Positions 17,430-26,053 of a stretch of DNA of 64,000 bases are shown in pieces. This DNA comes from JBCBSK01 sp965250105. GTDB taxonomy: Bacteria; Pseudomonadota; Alphaproteobacteria; Rhizobiales; Tepidamorphaceae. Made by a program: the position numbers and the translations under genes. The DNA is taken from assembly GCA_965250105.1 (NCBI GenBank), contig OZ252290.1, positions 186,001-250,000 of the forward strand, written 5' to 3'. Within the stretch, counting starts at the first letter, position 1, and every line of letters begins with the position of its first letter. The notes below the pieces were generated by a model. It was not told the origin of the DNA, searched no databases, and saw nothing but the letters and a program-made list of their open reading frames with translations.

Positions 17430-18001
17430 AAAACCGCGAGGTCGACATCCTGATCGCCCGCGGCTTTGGCGGCGGCAGCCCCGATCACTGGTACGCGCGC
17501 TGGGAAGCCAAGCTGACGACGGCCCATAGCGTCGACCAGGCCGATTGGACAACACCCGATAAGGACGCCTGGAGCGATCGGCTGATCGCCGCGGCGGCCC
17601 GGGCCAGCCGGCCCGTCGTCCTGATCGGCCACAGCCTCGGCGTGGCTACGATCGTCCATGCGGCCCCCAAGCTGCACAATTTCGACGTGCGTGCCGCCTT
17701 TCTCGTCGCCGTGCCCGATCTCGATGCCGGTCGTGAAGCCAATGACGACGAAGCGACTGCCATTCTGGCGGACTGCCAGAGCTTCAATCCGCTACCGCGT
17801 GATCCGCTGCCTTTTCCGTCCTTGCTGGTGGCGAGCCGCTCCGACCCCTACTGCGCCTATGAGGTGGCCGACGATCTGGGCGCGGCCTGGGGCTCGCTGG
17901 TGATCGATGCAGGCGAGTCGGGCCATCTCAACCCCGACAGCGGCCACGGCCCTTGGCCCGAAGGGCTCATGGTGTTTTCGCGCATGCTCGCGCGGCTCTA
18001 G
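17426..18001 (+). CDS. RBBP9/YdeN-type alpha/beta hydrolase
   Basis: This 191-residue protein is a small serine hydrolase of the RBBP9/YdeN family. The nucleophile elbow is GHSLG near residue 72. The N-terminal ILIARGFGGGSPDHWYARWE and the C-terminal SGHLNPDSGHGPWPEG (probable catalytic His) are family marks. Substrates are unknown in bacteria. It overlaps purB by four bases (ATGA), so it is translationally coupled to a purine gene without an obvious link in function. It converges on the aldolase gene. Confidence 0.88.
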   Translation: MKNREVDILIARGFGGGSPDHWYARWEAKLTTAHSVDQADWTTPDKDAWSDRLIAAAARASRPVVLIGHSLGVATIVHAAPKLHNFDVRAAFLVAVPDLDAGREANDDEATAILADCQSFNPLPRDPLPFPSLLVASRSDPYCAYEVADDLGAAWGSLVIDAGESGHLNPDSGHGPWPEGLMVFSRMLARL

Positions 18002-18035
18002 GCGAAAACGCCCGACCTGGCAGCGCGAGAACGGC

Positions 18036-18815
18036 TCAGCCGGCGCCGCCGCCGTCAAAGGCCGCGACCGTTTCCGCCGCCCCCGCCGAGACGAAACCGA
18101 GATCGGTGCCACAGGCGATCAGCCGGTAGCCATGGGTCCGGCAGCGCAGGGCACGCTCCAGCGGACCGGCGAAAATAGCCGGGATCTTGCCGGCCGCCAG
18201 CGTGCGCCTGGCGATGTCCTCGAGCGGATCCTGCCGCCCGCCATGGGTGAGATCGAAGCCTGCGCCGCGTGACAGCGACAGCGACAGATCATAGGGCCCG
18301 ACGAAGATACCATCGAGCCCGTCGACCGCCAGAATGTCATCGAGCGCCGACAGTGCTTCGTCGGTTTCGATCATCGCGAAAACGAGCTGGGCCGTATTGG
18401 CCTCGGCGAGAACGCGCGACCCGTCCCAGCCCCAGGCGGTCTGCAACCGAACCGGCCCCCAGCTCCGCCCGCCGATGGGCGGATATTTCGTCGCCTGAAC
18501 GAGCGCGCGGGCGGCCTCGACCGAATTGATCATCGGCGCGATCACCGCCTCGACGCCGAGATCGAGAAAGCGGCCGATATCGGCGACCGTGTCCTGCGTC
18601 GGGCGGATCACCGGCGCCGCGCCGCAGGCCTGGGCCGCCGCGATGGACGACACAACCTCGCGATAGTCGACCACGCCGTGCTGCTGATCGATGCAGATGG
18701 CCGCATAGCCGGCCGCGGCCATGGCCTCGACGGCGGCCGGGCTGCCGGATGCCGCCCAGCCGAGAAGAACCGTATCTCCCTCGCCCAGACGCTCGGCGAG
18801 GCGCGGTCCGGTCAC
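18036..18815 (-). CDS. HpcH/HpaI family aldolase
   Basis: This 259-residue class II (divalent-metal) aldolase of the HpcH/HpaI family shows the phosphate/metal regions DQQHGVVDYRE near residue 43, MIETDEAL near residue 148 and GIFVGPYDLSLSLSRG near residue 170. Members cleave 2-keto-4-hydroxy acids such as 2,4-dihydroxyhept-2-ene-1,7-dioate to pyruvate and an aldehyde. The substrate here is unknown. Its start overlaps the stop of the zeta-type inhibitor gene (ATGA). Confidence 0.9.
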   Translation of the reverse strand: MTGPRLAERLGEGDTVLLGWAASGSPAAVEAMAAAGYAAICIDQQHGVVDYREVVSSIAAAQACGAAPVIRPTQDTVADIGRFLDLGVEAVIAPMINSVEAARALVQATKYPPIGGRSWGPVRLQTAWGWDGSRVLAEANTAQLVFAMIETDEALSALDDILAVDGLDGIFVGPYDLSLSLSRGAGFDLTHGGRQDPLEDIARRTLAAGKIPAIFAGPLERALRCRTHGYRLIACGTDLGFVSAGAAETVAAFDGGGAG

Positions 18816-19150
18816 GAATCCAAGTCGCGGATTTCAGTCCGGACCTGTTCCACGGCCTCGTTCAGGAGGTCGCTCATCTGCCGACGCAATTGGTGGTCGG
18901 ACTGGTCGACGCCGGCGGCGTCGAAATCGCCGCGCACCTTGCGGAACACGTCCTCGTCGCCGGCTTCCTCGAAATCGGCCATGACGACTTCCTTGGCATA
19001 GGCTTCGGCGTCGTCGCCCGTCTTGCCCAGCAGATCCGCCGCCCACAGGCCAAGTAGCTTGTTGCGCCGCGCCTCGGCCTTGAAGCGCAGCTCCTCATCA
19101 TGGGCATATTTGTTCTCGAAGGCGTCCTTGCGCTTGTCGAACGTGGTCAT
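18812..19150 (-). CDS. ATPase inhibitor, zeta-type (DUF1476)
   Basis: This 112-residue all-helical protein matches DUF1476, the alphaproteobacterial F1Fo-ATPase zeta subunit described in Paracoccus. It opens TFDKRKDAFENKYAHDEELR and contains LGLWAADLLGKTGDDAEAYAKEV. The N-terminal segment blocks ATP hydrolysis by F1 in Paracoccus; in other alphaproteobacteria inhibition is weak. GGAGG sits seven bases before the ATG at 19150, so the longer form from 19195 is rejected. It is divergent from purC, and is the first gene of a two-gene unit with the aldolase. Confidence 0.92.
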   Translation of the reverse strand: MTTFDKRKDAFENKYAHDEELRFKAEARRNKLLGLWAADLLGKTGDDAEAYAKEVVMADFEEAGDEDVFRKVRGDFDAAGVDQSDHQLRRQMSDLLNEAVEQVRTEIRDLDS

Positions 19151-19470
19151 GGCAACCTCCTCGGGGAAACGGACCCGTCTGTCAGCGGCTTGCATATCGC
19201 CCGGTCCCGATTAAATCAACGATCAGACGCGGGCGCCGTGGCGCGTTGTAAGGACATACACAATCGAGTAGGGTCCGGCCGACCGTGACGGTGACTCGCG
19301 CACTGACGGCGAACGCTGGCACGAGAGCCGGTCGAGCGGGACAAACCCGATCGTTGCAAGCTATTCGGGCCATGGGTCAGCGGTGCGGCCGCCCGACCTT
19401 CACATAACGCCACCCAGCACCCTTTGACGACCACGTGGCGTGCAGGGTGATATCGACAAGGTTTTCCAGC
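19151..19470. other. Divergent intergenic region (zeta subunit / purC)
   Basis: These 320 bases must hold the promoters for the zeta-aldolase unit and for purCSQ. TTGTAA at 19246-19251 with TAGGGT 17 bases on is a weak possible plus-strand promoter. I see no purine riboswitch or PurR-like palindrome. No coding potential. Confidence 0.35.
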
Positions 19471-20235
19471 ATGAACCGCCGCCGCAAGATCTATGAAGGC
19501 AAGGCCAAGATCCTCTATGAGGGCCCCGAGCCGGGCACTATCGTCCAGCATTTCAAGGACGACGCCACCGCCTTCAACGCCAAGAAGCACGAGCGGATCG
19601 ACGGCAAGGGCGTCCTGAACAACCGGATCTCGGAATATCTGTTCACCCAGCTCAACCAGATCGGCGTGCCGACCCATTTCATCCGCCGGCTGAACATGCG
19701 CGAACAGCTCATTCGCGAGGTCGAGATCATCCCGCTCGAAATCGTCGTGCGCAATGTCGCCGCCGGTTCGCTGGCGAAACGGCTTGGCATCGAGGAAGGC
19801 ACCCAACTGCCACGCTCGATCATCGAATTCTACTACAAGAATGACGAACTCGGCGATCCGCTGGTGTCCGAAGAACATGTCACCGCCTTCGGCTGGGCCA
19901 CGCCGCAGGAGATCGACGACATGATGGCGCTGGCGATCCGGGTCAACGACTTCCTGGTCGGCCTGTTTCTTGGCAGCGGCATCCGCCTCGTCGATTTCAA
20001 GCTCGAATTCGGCCGTCATTACGAAAACGACATGGTGCGGATCGTCGTCGCCGACGAGATCAGTCCCGATTCGTGCCGGCTGTGGGACATTCAGTCGAAC
20101 GACAAGCTGGACAAGGACCGGTTCCGCCAGGATCTCGGCGGCCTGATCGAGGCCTATACCGAGGTGGCGCGGCGGCTCGGAATCATGGTCGAACAGGAAA
20201 TCGCCCGCGCGCGCGGACCGAGACTGGTGCACTGA
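19471..20235 (+). CDS. purC: Phosphoribosylaminoimidazole-succinocarboxamide synthase
   Basis: PurC (254 residues) joins CAIR and aspartate with ATP in step eight of purine synthesis. Family motifs are visible: KIYEGKAKILYE at the N terminus, KDDATAFNAKKH near residue 28, EIIPLEIVVRNVAAGSLAKR near residue 88, and GIRLVDFKLEFGR near residue 170 followed by a VVADEISPDSCRLWD segment. The ATG at 19471 (MNRRRK) is the family start; an earlier in-frame start at 19435 adds 12 odd residues. It begins a purC-purS-purQ run with gaps of 68 and 24 bases. Confidence 0.97.
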   Translation: MNRRRKIYEGKAKILYEGPEPGTIVQHFKDDATAFNAKKHERIDGKGVLNNRISEYLFTQLNQIGVPTHFIRRLNMREQLIREVEIIPLEIVVRNVAAGSLAKRLGIEEGTQLPRSIIEFYYKNDELGDPLVSEEHVTAFGWATPQEIDDMMALAIRVNDFLVGLFLGSGIRLVDFKLEFGRHYENDMVRIVVADEISPDSCRLWDIQSNDKLDKDRFRQDLGGLIEAYTEVARRLGIMVEQEIARARGPRLVH

Positions 20236-20303
20236 CGGGAGCTTCGCGCCGACTGCCGCTCTCCTGCTTGCAAGGCCCCAAGATCGTCGAAGGAACACAG
20301 GCT

Positions 20304-20543
20304 GTGAAGGCTCGCATTACCGTCACCCTCAAGACCGGCGTGCTCGATCCCCAGGGCAAGGCCATCCACCAGGCGCTCGACGCGCTCGGCTTTTCCGGCG
20401 TCGACGGCGTGCGCCAGGGCAAGCTGATCGAGATCGATCTCGCGACACGGGACCGCGCCGCCGCCGAGCGCGAGGTCGCCGAGATGTGCGAGAAGCTTCT
20501 CGCCAACACGGTCATCGAGAACTACGCGGTCGAGATCGTCTGA
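20304..20543 (+). CDS. purS: Phosphoribosylformylglycinamidine synthase subunit PurS
   Basis: PurS (79 residues) is the small structural subunit that joins PurQ and PurL into the FGAM synthase complex. The sequence has ITVTLKTGVLDPQGKAIHQAL, then GVRQGKLIEIDL, and the C-terminal NTVIENYAVEIV. It uses a GTG start at 20304 with AAGGA upstream; only this start gives the correct PurS length. It lies between purC and purQ as in most alphaproteobacteria. Confidence 0.96.
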   Translation: MKARITVTLKTGVLDPQGKAIHQALDALGFSGVDGVRQGKLIEIDLATRDRAAAEREVAEMCEKLLANTVIENYAVEIV

Positions 20544-20567
20544 TATCCTTGCGCGCGGAGAAGTGCC

Positions 20568-21272
20568 ATGAAAGCCGCCATCATCCTCTTCCCCGGCACC
20601 AATCGCGAGCGCGACATGGCCGCCGCCATCCGCCGGGCCGGCGGCGCGCCGGAGATCGTCTGGCACGGCGACACGGCGCTGCCCGCCACCGATCTGATCG
20701 TGCTGCCCGGCGGGTTCACCTATGGCGACTATCTGCGCTGCGGGGCGATCGCGGCCAAATCGCCGATCATGCGCGATGTCATCGCCAAGGCCGAGGCCGG
20801 CGTGCCGGTTCTCGGGGTCTGCAACGGCTTTCAGATGCTGCTCGAAACCGGGCTCCTGCCCGGCGCGCTGATGCGCAACGCCAATCTGCAATTCGTCTGC
20901 GGCGATGTGCATCTCAGGGTCGACAATGCCGAGACCCGCTTCACCCATGCCTATGACGCGGGTGCCGTGGTCAAGGTGGTCGTGGCCCATGGCGATGGAA
21001 ACTACTATGCCGATGCGGCGACGCTCGACCGGCTGGAAGGCGACGGCCGGGTGCTGTTCCGCTATTGCGACGCGACGGGCGCGGTGACGGATGCGGCCAA
21101 TCCCAACGGATCGCAGCGCAATATCGCCGGCATCATGAACGAGACCGGCACCGTGCTCGGCATGATGCCGCATCCCGAGGACGCGACGATCGCCTTTCAG
21201 GGCTCGACTGACGGCCTCGGCCTGTTCAAGTCGCTGACGACCGAATTCGGCTCGGGCCGCGCCGCGGCGTGA
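20568..21272 (+). CDS. purQ: Phosphoribosylformylglycinamidine synthase subunit PurQ
   Basis: PurQ (234 residues) is the glutaminase subunit of FGAM synthase. The class I amidotransferase nucleophile Cys85 lies in VLGVCNGFQML and the C-terminal His/Glu pair in MMPHPEDAT. The N-terminal AIILFPGTNRERDM is typical. The catalytic large subunit purL, often next in this order, is not here: the following gene, overlapping by four bases, is a glutathione transferase. Confidence 0.97.
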   Translation: MKAAIILFPGTNRERDMAAAIRRAGGAPEIVWHGDTALPATDLIVLPGGFTYGDYLRCGAIAAKSPIMRDVIAKAEAGVPVLGVCNGFQMLLETGLLPGALMRNANLQFVCGDVHLRVDNAETRFTHAYDAGAVVKVVVAHGDGNYYADAATLDRLEGDGRVLFRYCDATGAVTDAANPNGSQRNIAGIMNETGTVLGMMPHPEDATIAFQGSTDGLGLFKSLTTEFGSGRAAA

Positions 21273-21943
21273 CCGACGCCAGCGTTGCGGGCGCCGGCGT
21301 GGACAGGACCGCGAAACCGCGCCTCTTCGGGCCCGCCTACAGCGCCTATGTCCGCGCCGCCCGCCTGGCGCTTATCGAAAAAGGCGTCGACCACGTTCTC
21401 GTGCCGGTCGATGTGTTCGACGGCACCACCCAGGCCGCCCATCTGGCCCGCCACCCTTTCGGCAAGGTGCCGGCATTCGACCACGACGGCTATGCGCTCT
21501 ACGAGACGGCCGCGATCTGCCGCTATGTCGATGCCGCCTTCGACGGCCCCGCCCTCCAGCCGGCGGATGCCGAAGCGCTGGGCCACATGGCGCAAATCAT
21601 CTGTATCGTCGACGCCTATCTCTACAAGGCCCTGGTCTGGGACGTGTTCGTTCAGGAGATCGTCCTGCCGCGCAATGGCGGCGCCACGGATTCGGCTGTC
21701 GTCGCGGCGGGCGTCGTCCGCTCGAAGACGTCGCTGGACGCGCTCACTGCGCTGCTCGACGACCAGCCGTTTCTAACCGGCGCGAGCTACAGCCTCGCCG
21801 ATGCCCATCTGACGCCGATGCTCGACTATGGCAGCCAGTGCGCGACCGGAGCAGAGCTGATCGCGGCGTATCCCACGCTTGGCCGCTGGCTCGACCGGAT
21901 GCGCGCCCGGAACAGCTGGCCCAAGGCGATCGCGGACGCCTAA
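21269..21943 (+). CDS. Glutathione S-transferase family protein
   Basis: This 224-residue protein has the two-domain GST layout. The thioredoxin-like N-terminal domain (PRLFGPAYSAYVRAARLAL near residues 18-36, FGKVPAFDHDG near residue 64, YETAAICRYVD near residue 80) is followed by an all-helical C-terminal domain (SYSLADAHLTPMLDY near residue 171). Substrate is unknown. It starts inside the purQ stop region (four-base overlap), so it is expressed with the purine genes in the place where purL is often found. Confidence 0.9.
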   Translation: MTDASVAGAGVDRTAKPRLFGPAYSAYVRAARLALIEKGVDHVLVPVDVFDGTTQAAHLARHPFGKVPAFDHDGYALYETAAICRYVDAAFDGPALQPADAEALGHMAQIICIVDAYLYKALVWDVFVQEIVLPRNGGATDSAVVAAGVVRSKTSLDALTALLDDQPFLTGASYSLADAHLTPMLDYGSQCATGAELIAAYPTLGRWLDRMRARNSWPKAIADA

Positions 21944-22417
21944 TCGACGCCATCCGCGTGACGGTCGCCCGCCCGAGGCGGCAGGATCCGTCAAGGACGC
22001 GGCCGCATCTTCAAAATAGTTTACTTATAAACATCGGTAGCATTACGGACCCGCTTTAACCCGTTGGCAGGCCCTTCCCGGCTGCTTCAGCGGCACGGCG
22101 CGCGGCGCGCGATCGTCTTCACCCTGACCATGCCACAACCGCGACAACAACCGGCCAAGGGGTTGGAAAGCCCTTGGATTGCAACATCTAGGACGCATCG
22201 CCAACGGGTTATCAACCACATTCCGGGCATCTTGCCGCCTCGTCGGAGCGGCGCGGCGTGTCGGTCAGGCATCACATCCCAAAAACTCGGGGGATACGGG
22301 TTTAAACGTGGATTTTGCTGAATGTCCGTTCAATTGCGGCAAGAAATCGTTAACCCGGTTTGGGCAGTGTCGGCCCATATTTTCGAAACCTGACCTCGCA
22401 AAGACGTGGAGCCGGCA
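21944..22417. other. Intergenic region upstream of the response regulator
   Basis: These 474 bases have no convincing gene. At 22019-22032 the sequence gtttacttataaac is a dyad with GTTTA/TAAAC arms in a locally AT-rich patch, a possible protein site or promoter part. The last 140 bases before the response regulator are also AT-richer, with a TTAACC element near 22350. No riboswitch, tRNA or terminator with a T-run is evident. Confidence 0.35.
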
Positions 22418-22978
22418 ATGAGCGTCGCGGACTTCCAGCTGATCTCCGTCCTCGTGGTCGATGATAACAGCTATATGCGACGGATCGTGCGCACGATGCT
22501 CGGCGGTTTCGGCATGCGCATCGTCTTCGAGGCCGAAACGGTCGACGACGCGATCGCCCTGGCCGGCCGCGACATGCCCGACATCGTGCTGACCGACTGG
22601 TATATGCCGAACCGCGACGGCAGCGAACTGGTGCGCTTCCTGCGCAACGAGAAGAACAGTCCGAACCCCTATGTGCCGATCATCCTCCTGACCGCCTATA
22701 CCGAAAAGCAGCATGTCCTGAAGGCGGCCGAACTCGGCGTGAACGAGATCCTGTGCAAGCCGATCTCCGCGACGGCGCTCTATCGCCGAATCTATAACGT
22801 GCTCTACAAGCCGCGCCCGTTCATCCGGACCAAGACCTATTTCGGCCCCGAGCCGCGACATGCGCCCGCCACCCTGTTGCGGCCCACCGACACGGTGGAT
22901 GGCGACGACGGGACCTTCGATGCCGACACGTCCGATGGCCGCCGCCATCAACCTCCTGGCAAGCATGTACTGATCTAA
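22418..22978 (+). CDS. Single-domain response regulator with C-terminal tail
   Basis: This 186-residue protein is a CheY-like receiver (residues 8-130) followed by a polar tail of about 50 residues without a known output domain. The acidic pair Asp15/Asp16 (VLVVDDNSYMRRI), the phosphorylation site Asp60 (IVLTDWYMPNRDG) and the KP pair near residue 113 are present. The ATG at 22418 is preferred, preceded by GTGGAG; a GTG at 22406 is possible. The next gene encodes a stand-alone histidine phosphotransfer protein, so the two probably exchange phosphate. Confidence 0.9.
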   Translation: MSVADFQLISVLVVDDNSYMRRIVRTMLGGFGMRIVFEAETVDDAIALAGRDMPDIVLTDWYMPNRDGSELVRFLRNEKNSPNPYVPIILLTAYTEKQHVLKAAELGVNEILCKPISATALYRRIYNVLYKPRPFIRTKTYFGPEPRHAPATLLRPTDTVDGDDGTFDADTSDGRRHQPPGKHVLI

Positions 22979-23078
22979 TGCGTGCCGATGGCGCCACGGA
23001 CCGCCATTTCCCGGACGGGGTGTGACCGGCAGCGCGGGGCAACGAGACGAGGCCGCTGCCGTTTGAAGGAGGAGCTCA

Positions 23079-23588
23079 TTGTCCGACCAAGACGGCAAGA
23101 CCGCCTCCGGCGTCACCTTCATCGATCCACCGAGCCCGCTCGGCCAGCGCGTCACCGCGATTGGCCCCGATGCCGGTCTCGACATGGACAAGGTGAAGCG
23201 CGCCGAGATGGCGCTTACCATGCTGTCGGGACAGTTCGACGGCTGGATGGCTGAAGAGGTCGACAAGCTCGACACCGCGATCGCCGCCTGCCGCGCCGGC
23301 CAGAATGGCGACGGCGATATCGCAACTGTCTTCCGCGCTGCCCATGATCTGAAAGGACAGGGCAAGACGCTCGGCTTCCCGCTGGCCGCGCGCGCCGCCG
23401 CCAGCCTGACATCGCTGCTCGAAACCGCGCCCGATCCGACGCGCGACGTGATCTGGCTTCTCGTCGAGGAACATCTCAAGACGATCCGCGCCATCGTCGC
23501 GGAAAATGTGCGCGGCGAGGACCATGACGTCGCGCGGACGCTGGTCGGTGAACTCGAAGCCGTGACCCGCAAGGCACTGGCGGCCTAA
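23079..23588 (+). CDS. Hpt domain protein (histidine phosphotransferase)
   Basis: This 169-residue protein carries an Hpt-like four-helix domain in its C-terminal two thirds with the phosphorylatable His89 in FRAAHDLKGQGKTLGF (the HxxKG motif). The N-terminal 35 residues are probably flexible. It starts at TTG 23079, which sits six bases after an excellent ribosome binding site AAGGAGGAG; no ATG or GTG fits as well. It is 100 bases downstream of the response regulator and convergent with the DUF2336 gene. Confidence 0.88.
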   Translation: MSDQDGKTASGVTFIDPPSPLGQRVTAIGPDAGLDMDKVKRAEMALTMLSGQFDGWMAEEVDKLDTAIAACRAGQNGDGDIATVFRAAHDLKGQGKTLGFPLAARAAASLTSLLETAPDPTRDVIWLLVEEHLKTIRAIVAENVRGEDHDVARTLVGELEAVTRKALAA

Positions 23589-23654
23589 TTCGGCGCGATC
23601 TGCCAGATGCGTTCCCGCAACGGCCGGGACATCCTTCAAAGCGATCAATATGGC

Positions 23655-24797
23655 TCAGGCAGCCGCCGCGTGGCCCGTGGCCGACTGCCGCGCCGCCTCG
23701 CGATTGAGGTCCGCCGACAGCCGATAGAGCAGCGGCAGCAGGCTATCGCCTTGCCGCTCCCCGCTATCGACAAGCGCCGTCACCGCGCGCTCCAGCGCCC
23801 GGAGCCTAAGCGCGAGATCCTTGCGGTCGTCCTGCAGCAGTCCGGCCTCGCAGAAAGCCGACAGGACCGCATCGAGCATGTCGACCGCCTGCGAAGTCAG
23901 GCCGGCCTGCGCCAGGGCCGACCGTCGCGCCGCTCCGGACCGGTCGCGCATCAGACGACCGATCCGGCGCTCGGGCAGCCCGGTCAGCCTTTGCAGGCAG
24001 AGCGCGAACAATTGCACCTTGCCGGTGCACAGGGCGCGCACGAGAAAGTCCGGCGTGACGAGTTCGGTCTCGAACAGGCGATCGACGAGACGACCGAGCG
24101 CCTGGCGATCCGCCGCATCGGCGAGCACAAGGGTCGCGCGAGCGCGCGCCTGGCGGATCGTCTTGTCGGCGGTGCCGGCATCGAGCCAGGCACGGGTCAC
24201 GACCATGTCGTGCAGCAGATCGGCGACATGTCCGACGAGCGCTTCCCGACTTTCGACCGGCAGATCCGGGCGCGCCAGCAGGGCCGTGCGAATATCGGCG
24301 TTCGGGCCATGCCGTTCGGCGAGCCGGGCAAGCGCGCTGCGCGGCAGAAGCGCGCCGGGATTGCGCAATAGCGCCAGACAGACATCGGCGCCGGAAATCT
24401 CGATCAGCGCCGCCGACAAGGCGGCTCCAACATGCGCGCGCTCGGCGATCGCCCGGCGATGCCCGTCGCCGCCGAGGGCGGCACAGTCGACGAGATCGTC
24501 CTCGCCGAGCACCGATGGTGCCCGCAACAGCGGCGCGGCGATCTCCGGCAGATCCGCCGCCAGCGCCCGCACCACATGGCTAGGCGGTTCGGCGATGCCG
24601 GCCAGCGCCTCCGCCAGCGCGCGACGCACGCGCACCGACGGATCGTCGAGCAAGGTGGTGAACACCGTCACCGCGCTCCGGCGGTCGAGGTTCGACAGCG
24701 GCGCCCGGTCATAGGCGTCGACGAGCCGGCGCATGATCTCGATGCGCCGGGCCGCATCGGCCCGTTCGAGACGGTGGAGGAAACGATCGATCAGCAT
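23655..24797 (-). CDS. DUF2336 domain protein
   Basis: This 380-residue protein matches DUF2336, an alphaproteobacterial family of unknown role. It is almost entirely helical, with repeated Leu/Ala-rich helices and HEAT-like pieces such as LLDDPSVRVRRALAEALAGIAEPP near residue 50. No catalytic motif, signal peptide or membrane segment is seen. HEAT-like architecture suggests a protein-binding scaffold. It lies 38 bases after the lytic transglycosylase gene on the same strand and faces the Hpt gene. Confidence 0.82.
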   Translation of the reverse strand: MLIDRFLHRLERADAARRIEIMRRLVDAYDRAPLSNLDRRSAVTVFTTLLDDPSVRVRRALAEALAGIAEPPSHVVRALAADLPEIAAPLLRAPSVLGEDDLVDCAALGGDGHRRAIAERAHVGAALSAALIEISGADVCLALLRNPGALLPRSALARLAERHGPNADIRTALLARPDLPVESREALVGHVADLLHDMVVTRAWLDAGTADKTIRQARARATLVLADAADRQALGRLVDRLFETELVTPDFLVRALCTGKVQLFALCLQRLTGLPERRIGRLMRDRSGAARRSALAQAGLTSQAVDMLDAVLSAFCEAGLLQDDRKDLALRLRALERAVTALVDSGERQGDSLLPLLYRLSADLNREAARQSATGHAAAA

Positions 24798-24835
24798 CGG
24801 ACTGTCCTGCCGGCATCAGCGGTCATGCGGCGCAC

Positions 24836-25966
24836 TCAGCGGTCGGTCAGGCTGGACAGAGGCTCGGCCGACCAGAAGGCGGGCCCGTCATCGCGCCGCG
24901 CCGCCTTGGCCGCCACGAAGGCCGCCGCGACCGGATCGGCGGATGGCGCGGTGGACGGCACATCCCGTTCCGCCGACGACCGCGTGATTTGTGCCGCGCC
25001 CGACTGGGGCGAGTCCCGTTCCGCCGCCGGCCGCTGCGGCGCATCGGCATAAAGCGCGGCGAACATGCCAGCCGATTTGGCGGCGATCGGCCCGAGGCGC
25101 TGCTCCGATCCGGCACCACGGCCGAAGAGATCCTGAACGGACGGCGCGGGCTCGGCGGCCGCGAAGGCCGTCGGCGCGACCGCTGACGCCGCGCGCCGCG
25201 CTGGCGCGAGACCGGCCGACGCCTCTTCTTTTGTCGCCGCGTCCGGCGTGCCGCGTCCGCCACCCCCGAACAGGGCCGAGAACAGGCTCGCCAGTAGTCC
25301 TTTCCGGGGTCTGTCGCCCGCTAGGTCGCCGGCATCCATCTCGACGGCGGCGTGCTTGGCGATGAGATTGTCATAGACATCGGCCATCGAGCGCGCCGCT
25401 CCGCCGGCATAGAAGATCGGTTTGTTGGCGCGGGCCGCGCTCGGAAAGGCGGCGGCCGCGACGGCGTCGGGCTGGGTTTCGGCCATGCGGATGAAGCTCT
25501 TGGCGCCCGACAGGCCGAGGAAATGGGCGATATAGAGTTCGCCCGGCTCGGGCTCGCGGCCGAGCGCCGATTTGAGCCCCTGTCGATTGTGTTCGGTCAG
25601 TTCGCCCGCCATCAAGGACGCGGTTTCGGCGTCATAGCGCAGCGACAGGAGTTCGCGGCGCGCCTCGGCATCACGCACCACCGCGCGGCCATTGCCGGTG
25701 GTCTCGATCTGGGCGGCCAGCGCGCCGAGCCCATGTTCGGAACCTGTATCGCGCACCATGCGCAGCCAGGTCTGTTCAATGAACTGGAACAGCCCCGCCG
25801 CCGAGGAGGTCGGGGCCTTGGCGGACGGATCGAGGCTCGATTCCCGCTGCGCGGTGGCCAGCAGATAGGAGAAGTCCGCCCCCGTTCGCCGGCTCGCGCT
25901 CTGGATCGCCGCGCGAACCGGGTCCGCCGCAACAGTGTCAGAAAACAGAAGCACGCAGCGCCCCAC
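24836..25966 (-). CDS. Lytic transglycosylase (SLT domain) protein
   Basis: This 376-residue protein has an SLT-type lysozyme-like fold in its first 190 residues. The catalytic Glu is in LLATAQRESSLDPSAKA near residue 43, followed by SSAAGLFQFIEQTW. The C-terminal half is Ala/Pro/Arg-rich and low complexity, probably disordered. No clear signal peptide is seen at the start MGRCVLLFSDTV, so export is uncertain. It would cut peptidoglycan glycan strands. It is the first gene of a pair with DUF2336, divergent from the MaoC gene. Confidence 0.85.
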   Translation of the reverse strand: MGRCVLLFSDTVAADPVRAAIQSASRRTGADFSYLLATAQRESSLDPSAKAPTSSAAGLFQFIEQTWLRMVRDTGSEHGLGALAAQIETTGNGRAVVRDAEARRELLSLRYDAETASLMAGELTEHNRQGLKSALGREPEPGELYIAHFLGLSGAKSFIRMAETQPDAVAAAAFPSAARANKPIFYAGGAARSMADVYDNLIAKHAAVEMDAGDLAGDRPRKGLLASLFSALFGGGGRGTPDAATKEEASAGLAPARRAASAVAPTAFAAAEPAPSVQDLFGRGAGSEQRLGPIAAKSAGMFAALYADAPQRPAAERDSPQSGAAQITRSSAERDVPSTAPSADPVAAAFVAAKAARRDDGPAFWSAEPLSSLTDR

Positions 25967-26053
25967 CTTGCCGGTATTTCATCGCTCAAGTCTTGCGGGC
26001 TATGGTAAACGCGGCGTTAACGACAGACGTGATTCCAAATCGGGGGAGACGGC

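Noticed and set aside
22320..22417. CtrA binding site (TTAA-N7-TTAA) before the response regulator, and TTAACC elements near 38150, 38905 and 43465
   Set aside because: Only half sites or wrong spacing were found, so the evidence is too weak to mark.
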